From the NCBI GenBank assembly GCA_910592205.1, contig CAJVPJ010000735.1, positions 1 through 17,794 on the forward strand: a stretch of 17,794 nt of DNA, read 5' to 3'. The notes under the pieces are model-generated. The model was not told the origin of the DNA, searched no databases, and saw only the letters and a program-made list of their open reading frames with translations. Source of the stretch: Paraglomus occultum. Its lineage: Eukaryota; Glomeromycota; Glomeromycetes; Paraglomerales; Paraglomeraceae. Made by a program: the position numbers and the translations under genes. Below, in pieces: positions 1 through 11,104 of this stretch (the stretch's first letter is position 1; each line of letters starts with the position of its first letter).

Positions 1-277
1 TTAATTTGCACTGGGTCGTAGCATAAATTTTATTTGCGTACATTTTTAAACGTTCAAGTAGAGAAACTTAATTTTTCGCATTTTAAGTTGAGTAAAGTCG
101 GGTATAAGCAAACTTGACAGTTTACATATTAATCTATGTTGAAATTTTACAGGAATGTAGCTCAATACAAGCGCAAACTACGGCTAAAGTTTCATAGAAA
201 TTTGATGTTTCGTTACGGAGCCATGCATAATCAACGAAAATTTTAAGGGGTGGTCGGAGACTTTTGGTCACCCACTG
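1..277 (-). mobile_element. End of a Tc1/mariner-like element, continuing off the left edge
   Basis: Read on the minus strand from 277 downward, this begins CAGTGGGTGACC and is bounded by a TA at 278-279, the dinucleotide that Tc1/mariner elements target. The whole stretch is clearly similar to the plus-strand sequence starting at 15792. Shared blocks include CAAAAGTyTCCGAyCACC, CTCCGTA, TTTGCGCTTGT, ATTAATATGTAA and AAGTTTGCTTATA, in the same order and spacing. It is therefore an element terminus with subterminal sequence. No transposase is visible inside the window on this side. The family is assigned from the CAGTG start, the TA, and the transposase beside the matching copy. The exact inner boundary lies outside the window. 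Confidence 0.65.
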
Positions 278-279
278 TA

Positions 280-3162
280 CATATACCGTGTCAGTTGATA
301 TTGATTGGATGGCGTTAGCTCAATCTATACATTAATTTGACTGATGACATTAAAGGCAGTTGATTGAGCCATTCGCGTAAGTTTTGACCAAGTTTTTGTT
401 GCTCAACTGTTTAGAAAGTACAATATTATTATATTGTATATCTTGAACTTTATCATTTACTGAAATAACTCCTATACTCATTATAAGCAGCATTAAATAC
501 ACGAGACAAAATTGGATGAATGTGTCAATAATAAACACTTCTGAAAGAAATTTATAATTTAACGATATCAAATTTTATCGACCAAGTAAGTCGTAATCGT
601 TCGATCAGCTTTTCCGAATCTTTGTCAAAACGTCCCGATTATTGTAGAGAAGTAAATTAAGTTTATTTATTATTTTTAAATCTGTCGCATTTTATTCAAA
701 TCATTATGATGATAACACAACTGCTTAGAAATTGCTCGTCCACAGCAAGACTACGAAAACATGTGAGAGTGCTTGAACTTTACATACTTAGAGTCGGTAG
801 ACGTATGAATACTTGAGCATCTTAAAGTTTATAATGAAAATAATTGCTTCGGGTAATGCACTCGTTTTTGCAATGAAAAATCACTGTGTTGTTTATCGTA
901 AGCGCATTTTTTATACAAATCAATTGCCATGTCGTTTAAAAAATGTTGATTTCGAACGATTCATTGTTGTTCTCCCGTCTTTGATAATGCGTCAACTCTA
1001 GACTGGAGGCACAGCGGCAAACAATTCTTCGTCATTAACTTAGCAGACTTAGTTCCCAAAGAGATATATCAAAAATATCTCTCTCACACAAAGGGTACTC
1101 GCGCCGTTGGACAGTACGTGCATTAAAACTTTGCTATTTTGACACGGCAATTCTACTGAGTAGAAACCTTTCGAAACAGTAGCATAACGGCAACAAAAGG
1201 CCTATAAAGTGATCTATGTTACTATGACTATAAGCAATGTTTTAATTTGGAGTGTAGGAGATACAATATTTTTGAATAGTAAACTATTTAACAATAACCA
1301 TAATATGTTCAAGACTCGGAATTCCATTAAACCTCTGAAACGAAACAAGTCTAATGAAAGTAACGACTTTACCAGAAAAAGCGCCGAGAAGGATAACAAG
1401 AATATTTATATTTATTTTTCGATTGGCTTTAGTTTAGTGCTAGGTCACAGATATTTGAATTTTGAAATGTAAAAGAATGAAAAGAGAAACATGAGTACTT
1501 TTCAATAAATAAGAAAAACTCTATGGAGTACGCATGGGTGGGGGGAGTAAGAAGCAATATTTTCCTGCAAGTCGCTCGTCAATGTTATTATTATGATGAG
1601 TATGCACTGCTGATGCATTAGTGTCAGGTTAATCTGCATGTGACGAAATGATGCACCTTCCACGACGCAATATGCTGGCACCGGTTTCCCCACCGTACTC
1701 GGAGTAAAAGAGAATCTAACGACTCGAGTTCAAAGCGAAAAGCCGAGAAACCAAGTGATTACAAGATAACTTCATTTTGTGGCGTTGCATATTAAAACGG
1801 TCTTCATAGTAGTCGCCGATCAAGAAATCACTACCAAATTTACTTTGTATACTATTACTATACAGTGCGATGTCGCACAAATCGCTAGTAATAGCAACGA
1901 AAACATCGATCTTTGCAAAGATTTTCTTTACAATATTGAAGTATACGCAAGTGTACGGATATTTGACGTACTCGTTTTTGTTCTTTTATTGCGACTATTT
2001 CTATGCAACTTGATTAGACTGGGTTTGTATAGTTTTCAGTAACCAAATATTGATTACACGTAATTATAATGGACATTCTCTTTGAATCATTGAGGCAAAT
2101 AGCATTGTTCAGATGTTTTCACATTAAAATTTCCATTATCTGCAGTTTGACAATCAGCTGTACAATGTGATTTGATTACTCATCATATTCCCACTACTAT
2201 CTTGTTTTTTCACTTGGTGCAACAATTTTATCCATTGTGGGGCACACGAATCAGAATTATTGAGAATCTATTAGTATTAGGCATAAATAATTAATGCTAT
2301 ACATATATAATACAGATGTCGAAATACAGTTGTACATTTATTGTCTGCTTTAGCTTGTAATAATAACATTTATTTGTGAATGGGATCATGACTAAGCCAA
2401 AGAGTCCGTGATGACAGAGTGTAAATAGTTACAAGACATGGAATTCATAACCAAACATGGCAACGGTCATTGCATGCAAATAGAGATGACTACTTTCGAT
2501 GAATTTTGCTTGTGTGATAAATAATATAGATATGATGTATTATATGAATTTACCAATATTAGATAGATTTTAAACAATTAAAAATAAGTATCGAGATGTA
2601 AACCGCTCGAGTTTTGTCATGAGATGTAAACAAGCTTTTATTCTAATCAGATCTTATTACATATCATCGGTGCTTTACGATTGTGACTCGTGTGCTACGA
2701 TATAAATAATTAGCTGCAAGCGCCAATAACAAAGACTCCGTGTACGCTGCTGTTAATACTTGATTTAGAAGATGGCATCATTGGTGAAATCACGAGTGAC
2801 TGTCAAAAGGATAAATATAAATATTCGGACAACAGAAGCGCAATATGACTTGGACATGTGTTTTTATTATTGGTCATCATCTTGTGAGATATATATGTGC
2901 GACAAACGTGACATCGCTTTATTTTGTTGAACGAACATCGAGTCATTGGTTTTCTTAGCAAACTTGATACACTTACACAGCAGTTCATGTAATGGATAAA
3001 TTAATAATAGTATCAATAATAATAATACAAATAAAGAATTCTACTCAATTCAATTAAATTAATTTAGATCAGTTTATTTTCGTGCCGTAACATCGATGCC
3101 GTTTTGTATATCCCTGCACAAAGTTCTGATCCGCTTGATTCTCCCGAGCTTGTGTAGGAATT
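280..3162. other. AT-rich intergenic DNA, no supported gene
   Basis: Only short reading frames occur on either strand, none with a recognisable motif, sustained codon bias or convincing splice partners. Small structures are present, such as an 8-bp inverted repeat AGAGATAT/ATATCTCT at 1060-1082 and a G-run near 1538-1550. Neither is strong enough to call functional. No tRNA or rRNA was seen. Confidence 0.6.
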
Positions 3163-3210
3163 GAGTAATAATAATAATAATACAATAATGATAATGACAA
3201 TAAATAGACA
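3163..3210. repeat. AAT-rich simple repeat
   Basis: A run of imperfect AAT/AATG triplets. A similar AAT-rich patch lies at about 3003-3035. On the minus strand it translates as a hydrophobic I/L/V-rich string inside a short reading frame, which I attribute to the repeat and not to a membrane protein. Confidence 0.6.
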
Positions 3211-3299
3211 CCACTTAATCGTATTCATTATTCGGCTCTGTATAACGTAGCGTTCGTAGCATATTACATTAATTAATAAAAATCCTAGCCACACAACGT

Positions 3300-3619
3300 C
3301 TGTCCACCGTTATTATATAAAGATACATCTTCCTCCTTTCCTTACCCTTTTCCCCTCCTTCCCCCTATCAATTCGAATTTTTTACTAATACCAAAGCAAT
3401 TTTATTTATATTACTAATATACAAACTGGGCATTTGTCTCACTATAAATATTAGTCACATCTTTGGCGTCTAGTGTTATTTCGATTTAGCCCTGTTTTTT
3501 GGCGCCCACACACATCTTGGCTCAGCATAAATACATAGCAGAACGTCAGCCCACACCCCTATCTGTCCACACTTTAGTTTGTAGGAAAGAAAAAAAAAGG
3601 ACTGAAGGAAAATTTTGTT
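3300..3619 (+). promoter_or_regulatory. Probable trehalase promoter and 5' leader
   Basis: The block 3328-3367 is almost pure pyrimidine. CCCCT occurs at 3352-3356, 3362-3366 and 3556-3560. This is the reverse complement of AGGGG, the core of the stress response element known from yeast stress genes. TATA-like stretches occur at 3314-3320 (TATATAA), about 3444-3450 (TATAAAT) and about 3528-3533 (ATAAAT). The last would place a start site within about 70 nt of the ATG. The motifs are visible, but their use as stress elements is inferred, and CCCCT is short enough to occur by chance in a C/T-rich tract. Confidence 0.4.
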
Positions 3620-6043
3620 ATGGAGGAGATCAGTATCGTCCACACTCCTGCTGGCATTTACTACAAGTCTGGTGATAACAGCTTGACCTTTGAGAACTTA
3701 ACCAGAGTCAGACGCTTTATTGTAAGTATTTAATTATGATCTATATTTTATAACAATATTTATAATTGTGAAATATAATCATAAATCAAAGCACAATGAA
3801 TTATCGTCGTCCAAGTATGCATCATTACTAAATAATTTACTCTACCTTAGACTGGTGGGCTAACGAAAAAGTCCAAAGAAGAAGGAACTCACCGGAAAAG
3901 AAGAGGGTCTCATGGTAACGATCTTTCTATTATCATTGTACCGAGGCACAAATCAACAGAATGCCTTACTAACAGTGCACTCATTACATTGACTGACTAC
4001 AGATGAGAAAACAAACAAGCCGAGAAGATTTTTGATCGATGTCGAAGAAACGAAGCGTCTAATTCTTGAACAAGAAGATACCGACGGCGACTCTCAAATC
4101 ACAATCCATGATAAAGGACCCAAGACCCTCACACTGGGCACTGCAGATTCGGGTGGCTATCACAAGTTTGAAATCAGGGGTACTTATATGCTATCCAATT
4201 TGCTTCAGGAACTCGAGTTGGCCCGTGATCACGGGCGAAAACACATCGTCCTCCACGAAGATCGTCTAAATGACAACCCAGTTGATAGGCTGTCTAGAAT
4301 GATCAAATTTCACTTCTGGGACGGGCTAACTAGGCGAATAGATGCCGACGGTTTGGAGGTCATCTGTGTTGATCCCAAAAATAGAACTGCCGACCACAGC
4401 CCAAGAATTTATATTCCTTACGGAGAAGATGCAATTTTTGAGTACTATAAACATGTTTCGGAAACAAGAAAACACCTGAACCTGGACGTTCAGATGCTGC
4501 CACAGGAGATAACTCCTGAGTATGTGAAAAGCATCAACAATAAACCAGGTATCCTTTCGCTTGCGATGCGTAAGGTCACAGATGACGAAGGAAATGTTAC
4601 ATTCGAAGGTGTCCCTTTCGTTGTGCCTGGTGGACGTTTTAATGAGATGTACGGATGGGATTCGTACTTCGAAATGCTTGGTCTAGCTGTGGACGGGAAG
4701 ATTGAAATAGCAAGGGGGATGGTAGACAATTTCGTCTACGAAATCAATCATTATGGGAAGATACTAAATGCTAATAGGAGTTACTTTCTCACGCGATCGC
4801 AACCTCCGTTTTTAACCGACATGGCTTTGAAAGTGTACGAGCGTCTTCCTGAGGATGAAGAGAAGAAATCGTGGTTAGCTGAAGTTTTTCGCGCTGCCAT
4901 TAAAGAATATCAAACTGTGTGGATGGCTTCCCCGCGTTACGATAGTCATACGGGTTTGAGTCGATATCATCCAACCGGTATTGGTATTCCCCCCGAGACT
5001 GAAGCGAGCCATTTCGATCATGTGATATTGCCATATGCAAATGCACTTGGCTTGACTATCGAAGAATTTTCACTTCGGTATCAGAATGGTGATCTCGTCG
5101 AGCCGCAACTTGACGAGTATTTTATTCATGATCGTGCCGTTAGAGAATCCGGTCACGACACGACCTATCGTTTCGAAAAACGGTGCGCAAATCTGCTCAC
5201 CGTAGATTTGAACGCCCTGCTGTTCAAATATGAAATAGACATTGGCACGACGATAAGAGATATTTATAATGATCGGTTTGAGTTGGCGGACGGGACTGTG
5301 ATGACTAGCGCTTTGTGGTTTGAGAACGCTGCCAAGAGGCAGCAAGCAATAGATAAATATCTTTGGAATGAAGACAAGGGTTTGTACTACGATTATGATA
5401 TCGTACAAAAGGAGCAGTCGGTGTACGAATCCGTTACCGCGTTCTGGACTTTGTGGGCTAATTGCGCGAGTAAAGAACAAGCCGAGAGGCTTGTGTAAGT
5501 ATCTACTTATTCTTTTAATCAATTCAAACGAATATTTATATTTGTTACGTACAATTTGTTAATATGGTATGTTTTTACAGTAAATGTTCTCTTCAGAAGT
5601 TTGAAGTTCTTGGAGGGATGGTCAGTGGCACAGAAGAATCACGCGGCACAATAACGCTTGATCGTCCAAACCGTCAATGGGACTATCCGTTCGGCTGGGC
5701 ACCACATCAAATCATGATATGGCGTGGTTTGGAGAACTATGGCTACGTCAATGATGCCCGTCGGTTGGCGTACCGATGGTTGTATACGATTACGAAATCG
5801 TTTGTTGATTTCAATGGTATCGTACCCGAGAAGTATGATGTCGTATCACTCAGTCACCTGCTCAAAGTCGAATATGGCAATGTGGGAACTGACTTCAAGT
5901 TCGTTCCTCGAGAAGGCTTTGGTTGGATGAATGCATCGTACCAAGTGGGCTTAACTTATTTGAACAATCACATGAAGAGGGCCCTTGGTGCTTGCACTAG
6001 TCCAGAAGTGTTTTTCAGACGGCGAGAGAAGAAAGATCAATAA
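3620..6043 (+). CDS. Neutral trehalase (alpha,alpha-trehalase, GH37), 4 exons, 706 aa
   Basis: Hydrolyses trehalose to two glucoses in the cytosol. No signal peptide is visible. Exons are 3620-3721, 3851-3914, 4003-5494 and 5581-6043. The introns (129, 88, 86 nt) are GT-AG, and intron 2 has a perfect TACTAAC at 3967-3973. Joined exons total 2121 nt with an open frame. Domain order: a basic regulatory arm (about 1-65) with a PKA-type RRGS whose serine is residue 54; a calcium-binding loop [12 protein letters not shown] at 81-92; then the GH37 catalytic domain. Trehalase signature 1 ([15 protein letters not shown]) is at 264-278 and signature 2 ([10 protein letters not shown]) at 585-594. By family comparison the catalytic acid is D441 in [11 protein letters not shown] and the base is E636 in PEKYDV. 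Their 195-residue spacing fits the yeast enzyme (about 196). The length is typical for fungal neutral trehalases. In yeast this arm binds 14-3-3 after PKA phosphorylation, so similar control is inferred. The start is the ATG opening exon 1. The product is near certain; the exon 1 start is slightly less so. Confidence 0.95.
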
Positions 6044-7713
6044 CAAAAACTATCAATTACTAAAGATAGAAAAGCAAGTTGCGTTAATAGAAGAACGAGT
6101 AGTTATTCGGGTTTAGTCTGCGGCACCCTGGCGGGAATCGGTTTTCGTTGTTGATTCGTTTTGGATTTACATATCGGCGGAGCCCGCACGGCTCTTTTTA
6201 ATTATCTTATTGCCAAAGGAGATGATATAATTGACTTTCGACTCGATCGTTTGAGCATGCCTTATTAAATGTTGAATGATTATCGAAGTGGAAGGTGTAC
6301 TTGTTATAAACAGAGTAGTAATAGAGTTCGTATAGTTTAAATACTTATTATTTATTCTTCCCATGTTAATGACATTTATTTGACGATTTTCTTATTCCAA
6401 AATTTTCTCTTTTTTTTTTCTCCTTTATTTCCCCCTTCATGTCATTTGATTTACCATTAGAAGCCCACACTCTTCTTATTTCGTTGTACAGTGTATAGAT
6501 TAGCGGCAACATTGACTATTTCTCAATCTTGAAAGTTTTCTGGATTACTTAATTGCTTGCAATGATTTAATCATTGCTCATAACTTGTAATTTCTTCACA
6601 TCTTTTATCAAGTGAGATGTTATCGAGTGTCATTTATTAGTCAGTTTCTGTTATCGTATAGATTTATCGGGGCAATAATATTATTGGCAGGACTGCAGTC
6701 CGTCATATTAGATTTACTGTATAAATCATTATTTACGCACACCCAAGTGTCTCATGAAACTATCCAAAGGAAAAAATGTCTTCTTTGCTGAACTATTAAT
6801 TACTTGACGTTACAGCGTGTAACAAAACCAAGAATTCTTCTTAATCGATATTACTAGCTTTTATGCTCCAAAGGGTTGCGTTTCTTGAGCGGAAGTCATT
6901 TTTTTGAACGGGACTTTTTTGAGAGAATGACGTATGTTGTAAACAATTCGAAGATTGGTTTTTTCTTTCAATGACGCGAATTAAGAATCTTGTTTGTTAC
7001 GTAATTTTATATTAGGCACAATTAGGTATGTTACAACTATACACGCATCGCGAACGTAGAGTGTCGCAGGTAGTATACTAACTACAACGTATTGCCTCGA
7101 GATTGTTGGTTATCTGAGCATGGTAAAGAAATTTTGAAGCAGATGCGTTGTTGTTAATGTTAGCATCTCCGCACATTCTCTAGCTTTACATAGTAATAAG
7201 TATACCGAATTTGAGAACTGGCTGAATGGGAACGCGAAAAACCAATCATGTTTTAGATTCGCTTTCAATTCTCTTTAAAATGGATTAGAGAGTAATGAGT
7301 GTGGCGCTAAGACAGTATGACAACAGTTGTTTTGGGTTTTAAACTACGTCTGCCCTGATGTAACTATCCAGGTGGCGTTCGCATATTGACGAAAATGTGT
7401 AACAAATAAATAAACATTTCGTTCATCTTAATTGCGACGAAGCATTTAGCAATCTGCTACGACAGTTCGAGTCTAAAGTATGGCACGGTGATATCTGTAC
7501 TTGATATTGAACAGGTTTAATACGTAGAGAATTTGTAGAATAATAACTATTGTGCGAATCCGAAATTCGGATTATTTAATGAACAACACTTTTTTACGGT
7601 AGCACACTTATGAGTTAACAGAAAAGCCGAGTTTATATCGTAAATACGCTACATCTCTACCCAGTTTTGTCCGACGGTAATATTTCCAGAAGAATGAAAT
7701 CAAATTCAACTTG

Positions 7714-7887
7714 ATGAATACTTATTTCTCAAGCGCCTCAGCAGCAGCTGTTATGAACGAGCTTAACGATAAGGTTTCGCACGATGTCGCAATGACAACT
7801 CTCGACAAAGCCATCCGCGAGCGCTTGCGAAATTTTCCTACGTATAACATCGCTTTGATTGAAACTTCACACGATAGAAATATATGA
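7714..7887 (+). CDS. Weak candidate small ORF or exon, 57 aa
   Basis: An ATG frame of 57 codons with a visibly higher-GC, protein-like composition than its surroundings (alanine/serine-rich start, then an amphipathic charged segment with KAIRERLRNF). It is preceded by a splice-acceptor-like TTTCCAG at about 7687-7693 in the same open frame, so it could be an internal or last exon. I recognise no family and found no upstream exon. It may be a chance frame or a relic of a gene. Confidence 0.2.
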   Translation: MNTYFSSASAAAVMNELNDKVSHDVAMTTLDKAIRERLRNFPTYNIALIETSHDRNI

Positions 7888-9215
7888 TCGGAGAACAATA
7901 TACGCGTGATACAGCAGTATCACGTTTCAGACGCTTGTATGAACGTTGAGGGGGCAAATTTCGAGTTTAGTCAAATAATCCCGCTAATTAGTAATATGGG
8001 AGCTGTTGCATATGACTAAACGGCGGTGAGCCGGGATTTCATGAGTAGATATTTGGGTTATCATTTATTCGCCTTAATATGACTGACGAGAGAACAGAGA
8101 AAGGCTTTAGCAAATGAAAATTGGGAGACTCTAGCTTTGCTTTCGACATGAATAGGATAGGATAAAACATTGCTCATGTCCAAGGAAACTATAAATTCAA
8201 TATTGTCAATAGATCTCACGTTGTTTGCATACTAGCTGACCGCACGTTGTCTAATATCGCCAAATGGTTAAAATTGGAGTTCTTATATGATAGGACCATT
8301 TTTGAGACTCACCTGAATTTGAGGAATGGATTATGAACGACGTAATCGTTAAGGTTATGGGCCAAAGATTGTTATATTTAAAAGTGTGGTTCCAGCCGAG
8401 ACACGTAAGAATTGTCAACACGACCATATTAATTAATATCCACGGATTACCAAGAGAAATAGAATGATACATTTAGTCAAAATGCAAATGTCCTAGTGTG
8501 TTACTGCTGTCAAAGTTTCCTTGTTGTGTTGGCCGCACAAACTATAAATACGGTTGATACGAGAAAATGCGAAACTCTTACTAAGTTCACAGAATTCACT
8601 TGAGTTTGAGTTAGAGAAGAAAGACATAGTCAGCAAAAGCAGGATTTAAGTCAAAATAAATAAGCAGGAAACAGAAAAATAAATAATTAACGATAGAGTT
8701 AAAAACAAAAAGTCTAAAATTATGAAAGCAGCGAAATATTGTTTACGGGTGAATCTGGATGATACTATATAGGGTCTTCGATAAGTATATACTGTATGAT
8801 AGCAACGATGTGTAAGATGGTTATCTAAGCATACTAGAGGCAATCGTGCGATATTTAGTGGGGGGTCTGACTCATCTATCATAATGCAGCTCGATCAAAA
8901 CAAAATTCACGAGTAGCCTTCTTTATTGTCCTTGCGAGTTTTACGCAGGTACGACCTTAGGCTCCCTGTATGTAAAGTCATGAAAATAACGATGATGTAA
9001 TTAATTGAGTAGAACAGCTTTTTACAGGACCGTTGTCACTTACTTTCGATTGAATGGAGTCAATGAAATCAATGTATAGAAAGCATTAATTTTATAATCA
9101 TCAAGAAATTATCTACATATAAAAGTATATAGACTTACAACACAATACAACAAGCGAGTTGGTAAACAAGTATTCCCATTATTGATTGCGTTTCTTTGTT
9201 CTCTTTGTCTTTGGC

Positions 9216-9325
9216 TATACAATTTTGTATAAGGAAAGGAATACTTATAATACAATGGTATTTAATGAGAATAACCAGAATAATTTACAAAGAAATTTAT
9301 TTATTATCATTATCATGTCATGATA
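9216..9325. repeat. Two short near-palindromes upstream of the cysteine-rich gene
   Basis: TATACAATTTTGTATA at 9216-9231 has two perfect 7-bp arms around TT. TATCATGTCATGATA at 9311-9325 has two perfect 7-bp arms around one T. They lie about 290-400 bp before the next start codon. They could bind a dimeric regulator or be chance in AT-rich DNA. Confidence 0.3.
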
Positions 9326-9488
9326 GGTTTAGAATAACATCGAGCACGTGAAGACAATATTCACTTATGTTCATTGAATGCTCTCAAAGATTATCTAATC
9401 AAGGTTAACTCCCAAAGCTTTTCCCCCCTTTGTCATGAGTCATTCCAACAATCGGGACATATTGTTTGCACATCCTCACGTGATTTTT

Positions 9489-9497
9489 TATATAAAT
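9489..9497 (+). promoter_or_regulatory. TATA box candidate for the cysteine-rich gene
   Basis: TATATAAAT sits 115-123 bp before the ATG at 9612, consistent with a start site near 9520 and an 85-95 nt leader. A C-run (CCCCCC near 9423-9428) lies further upstream. Placement is the only support. Confidence 0.4.
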
Positions 9498-9611
9498 GGT
9501 TTCCACGCGAGTACACTGACAATAACCGTTGCTAATAAAAAGTAGACGACTGCAATAAACCATACTCGCTATTTTCTATGTTTTACTTTTCGTCATTAGC
9601 GACTAACAACC

Positions 9612-10517
9612 ATGCTCAATGATAACCACTTCCACACACCTAAACAGTGTACGAAATGCAACTTCAAGAACAACCAATGCAAGAACCAACAAACACAGAC
9701 AAAACGTCATTTTGAACTCTGGAAACGACATATCCAAGATGTGACAGACGTGCAAGAGAAAGCAAACGGTAAAGAAAACGAGAAGAAAGGGGAGTGGCTC
9801 AAACACAATATAATAGAAACGAATTTCACTATAGACGTATGGGACGAAGATATACGCCCTCGGCCCCCTCGCACCTTGCCATTATACAGACGTACAAATC
9901 GCATAACGCCTCCTTACCTACAATCATTACTTCGTCAATTTCATTTGCCACTTCATAGACCGGTATCTCCGCTGCCGTCCAAGCCACGTTGTCGTCGTAT
10001 AGATGTAATTATAATCAAGACATCAAACGATTATAGAAAATTGGCAGTGTGTACACAGAACATACAACCGCCTATAATCAAGACATTGACTTGGAATCCG
10101 AGTACGTTAGATTATCGAACTACTTCGTCACTGCCCAAAAAAAGCTTTAGATTGAGAGTAAAACATTGGTGTCCCGTTTGCAGTGGATCGGTGTGTGAAG
10201 CGTATCGGAACCCTTTCACAGGAAAGAGAGTAAGAGAGAATATTAGTCAGAACAGGAATGATAACAAGCACAGCAATTGCGTTGAGAATAAATGCAACCG
10301 TCACAATGGGAATGACAAAGTGAAAACTCATATCAGAGGATCAACGCAATCCAATGATGAATGTGAGAACGAGATTGAATGTTACTGTTGCTCAAAATGT
10401 TACAGAAAACACTGGTCACCGGACAATAAAGAGCTGATGGAACAATTGAAGAGACACTTTGAAATGTTAGGCAGAAGCAGAGGCGGAAAGTGTGAAAATG
10501 GCGGGAAAGAATGGTAA
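9612..10517 (+). CDS. Hypothetical cysteine-rich basic protein, 301 aa, single exon
   Basis: I do not recognise this protein. It is a long uninterrupted ATG-to-TAA frame with a TATA candidate upstream and an AATAAA at 10775-10780 downstream, in DNA where such frames are otherwise absent, so it is probably a real gene. It is rich in K, R, N and C. Cysteines cluster at C13/C16/C23, C187/C190/C195, C223/C228, C251 and C257/C259/C260/C263. Residues 82-127 are proline/arginine-rich. The N-terminal CTKC (13-16) is followed by KRHFE at 31-35, and the C-terminal CSKC (260-263) by KRHFE at 280-284. This looks like a duplicated CxxC...H module. KHW also occurs twice (184-186 and 266-268), each beside a Cys cluster. 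There is no signal peptide or membrane segment. The pattern suggests zinc binding and perhaps nucleic-acid contact, which is inference. It could also be a fast-evolving lineage-specific protein. Confidence 0.6.
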   Translation: MLNDNHFHTPKQCTKCNFKNNQCKNQQTQTKRHFELWKRHIQDVTDVQEKANGKENEKKGEWLKHNIIETNFTIDVWDEDIRPRPPRTLPLYRRTNRITPPYLQSLLRQFHLPLHRPVSPLPSKPRCRRIDVIIIKTSNDYRKLAVCTQNIQPPIIKTLTWNPSTLDYRTTSSLPKKSFRLRVKHWCPVCSGSVCEAYRNPFTGKRVRENISQNRNDNKHSNCVENKCNRHNGNDKVKTHIRGSTQSNDECENEIECYCCSKCYRKHWSPDNKELMEQLKRHFEMLGRSRGGKCENGGKEW

Positions 10518-10774
10518 AAAAAATAATAACTGTAGAATAGGATGATATACTACTGTGGGTAATAGAAGAAGCATCAGAGGGTTATGCATTTAGATATGTC
10601 ACAATACAAACAAAAAGAAAAGAGGGAACCAGTGAGAAAGGAGCTTGACAATGGGCTTGTGAGAAAAAAAAAAGACTAGTAGTAAACACAGAAGGTATGC
10701 TTTGTCTGATCGCTGCCCCATTCCCATTTAGACAAAAAACCAAAACGAACTATTGTTTAGATATATTGTTACAC

Positions 10775-10780
10775 AATAAA
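10775..10780 (+). promoter_or_regulatory. Polyadenylation signal candidate
   Basis: Canonical AATAAA about 258 nt after the stop codon of the cysteine-rich gene. The hexamer is common in AT-rich DNA, so support is modest. Confidence 0.3.
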
Positions 10781-11104
10781 CAATGCCGTCATATATGTAT
10801 ATTCTATCATTTTCATCGAGTTTGCTTGTAAACAAAGTATCAACAAAGAATGTGGTTTCTCCATTCCCAATCGTGCAGACTTTTGATTGGTCAACGAAAT
10901 CTGCGGGGTGTCACTTGTTTTGTCGATTGTTCATTCGATTGTCGAAATAATAAATTAAAAGAACCTTATCTCTGTGAGTGCGACATTACAATTATGGAAA
11001 ACAGCTGATCGGTTGAAATAACACATGGTAACTGTCACACACGTTGAGAGTGTATGGAACCATTATGAAGTTACGATTGTTTGATAAACCTGTCACATTT
11101 CAAA

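Larger units (their letters stand above)
6044..9480. other. Long AT-rich intergenic region
   Basis: The trehalase 3' end lies here. No AATAAA occurs in the first 300 nt, but an ATTAAA is at 6264-6269. A pyrimidine-rich tract at about 6405-6437 resembles the one before trehalase, but no gene follows it. Apart from the candidate exon near 7694-7887 I found no reading frame with a recognisable motif, no tRNA-like T-loop with matching A/B boxes, and no transposase remnant. Confidence 0.5.

Noticed and set aside
1209-2042. Several 60-90 codon frames on both strands that might be small genes or exons
   Set aside because: They are AT-rich, of low complexity, without motifs, splice partners or strand-consistent composition.
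3064-3294. Minus-strand 76-codon frame with a strongly hydrophobic segment, resembling a small membrane protein
   Set aside because: The I/L/V run is the translation of the AAT simple repeat at 3163-3210. No other support.
5070-5522. Minus-strand 150-codon frame inside the trehalase gene
   Set aside because: It is the antisense shadow of the well-supported trehalase exon 3.
7405-7480. GTTCGAGTC near 7467 resembling a tRNA T-loop
   Set aside because: No matching A box, anticodon arm or acceptor pairing could be found upstream.
9603-9806. Minus-strand Cys/Leu/Val-rich frame resembling a transmembrane peptide
   Set aside because: It lies opposite the cysteine-rich plus-strand frame and has no start context or motif of its own.
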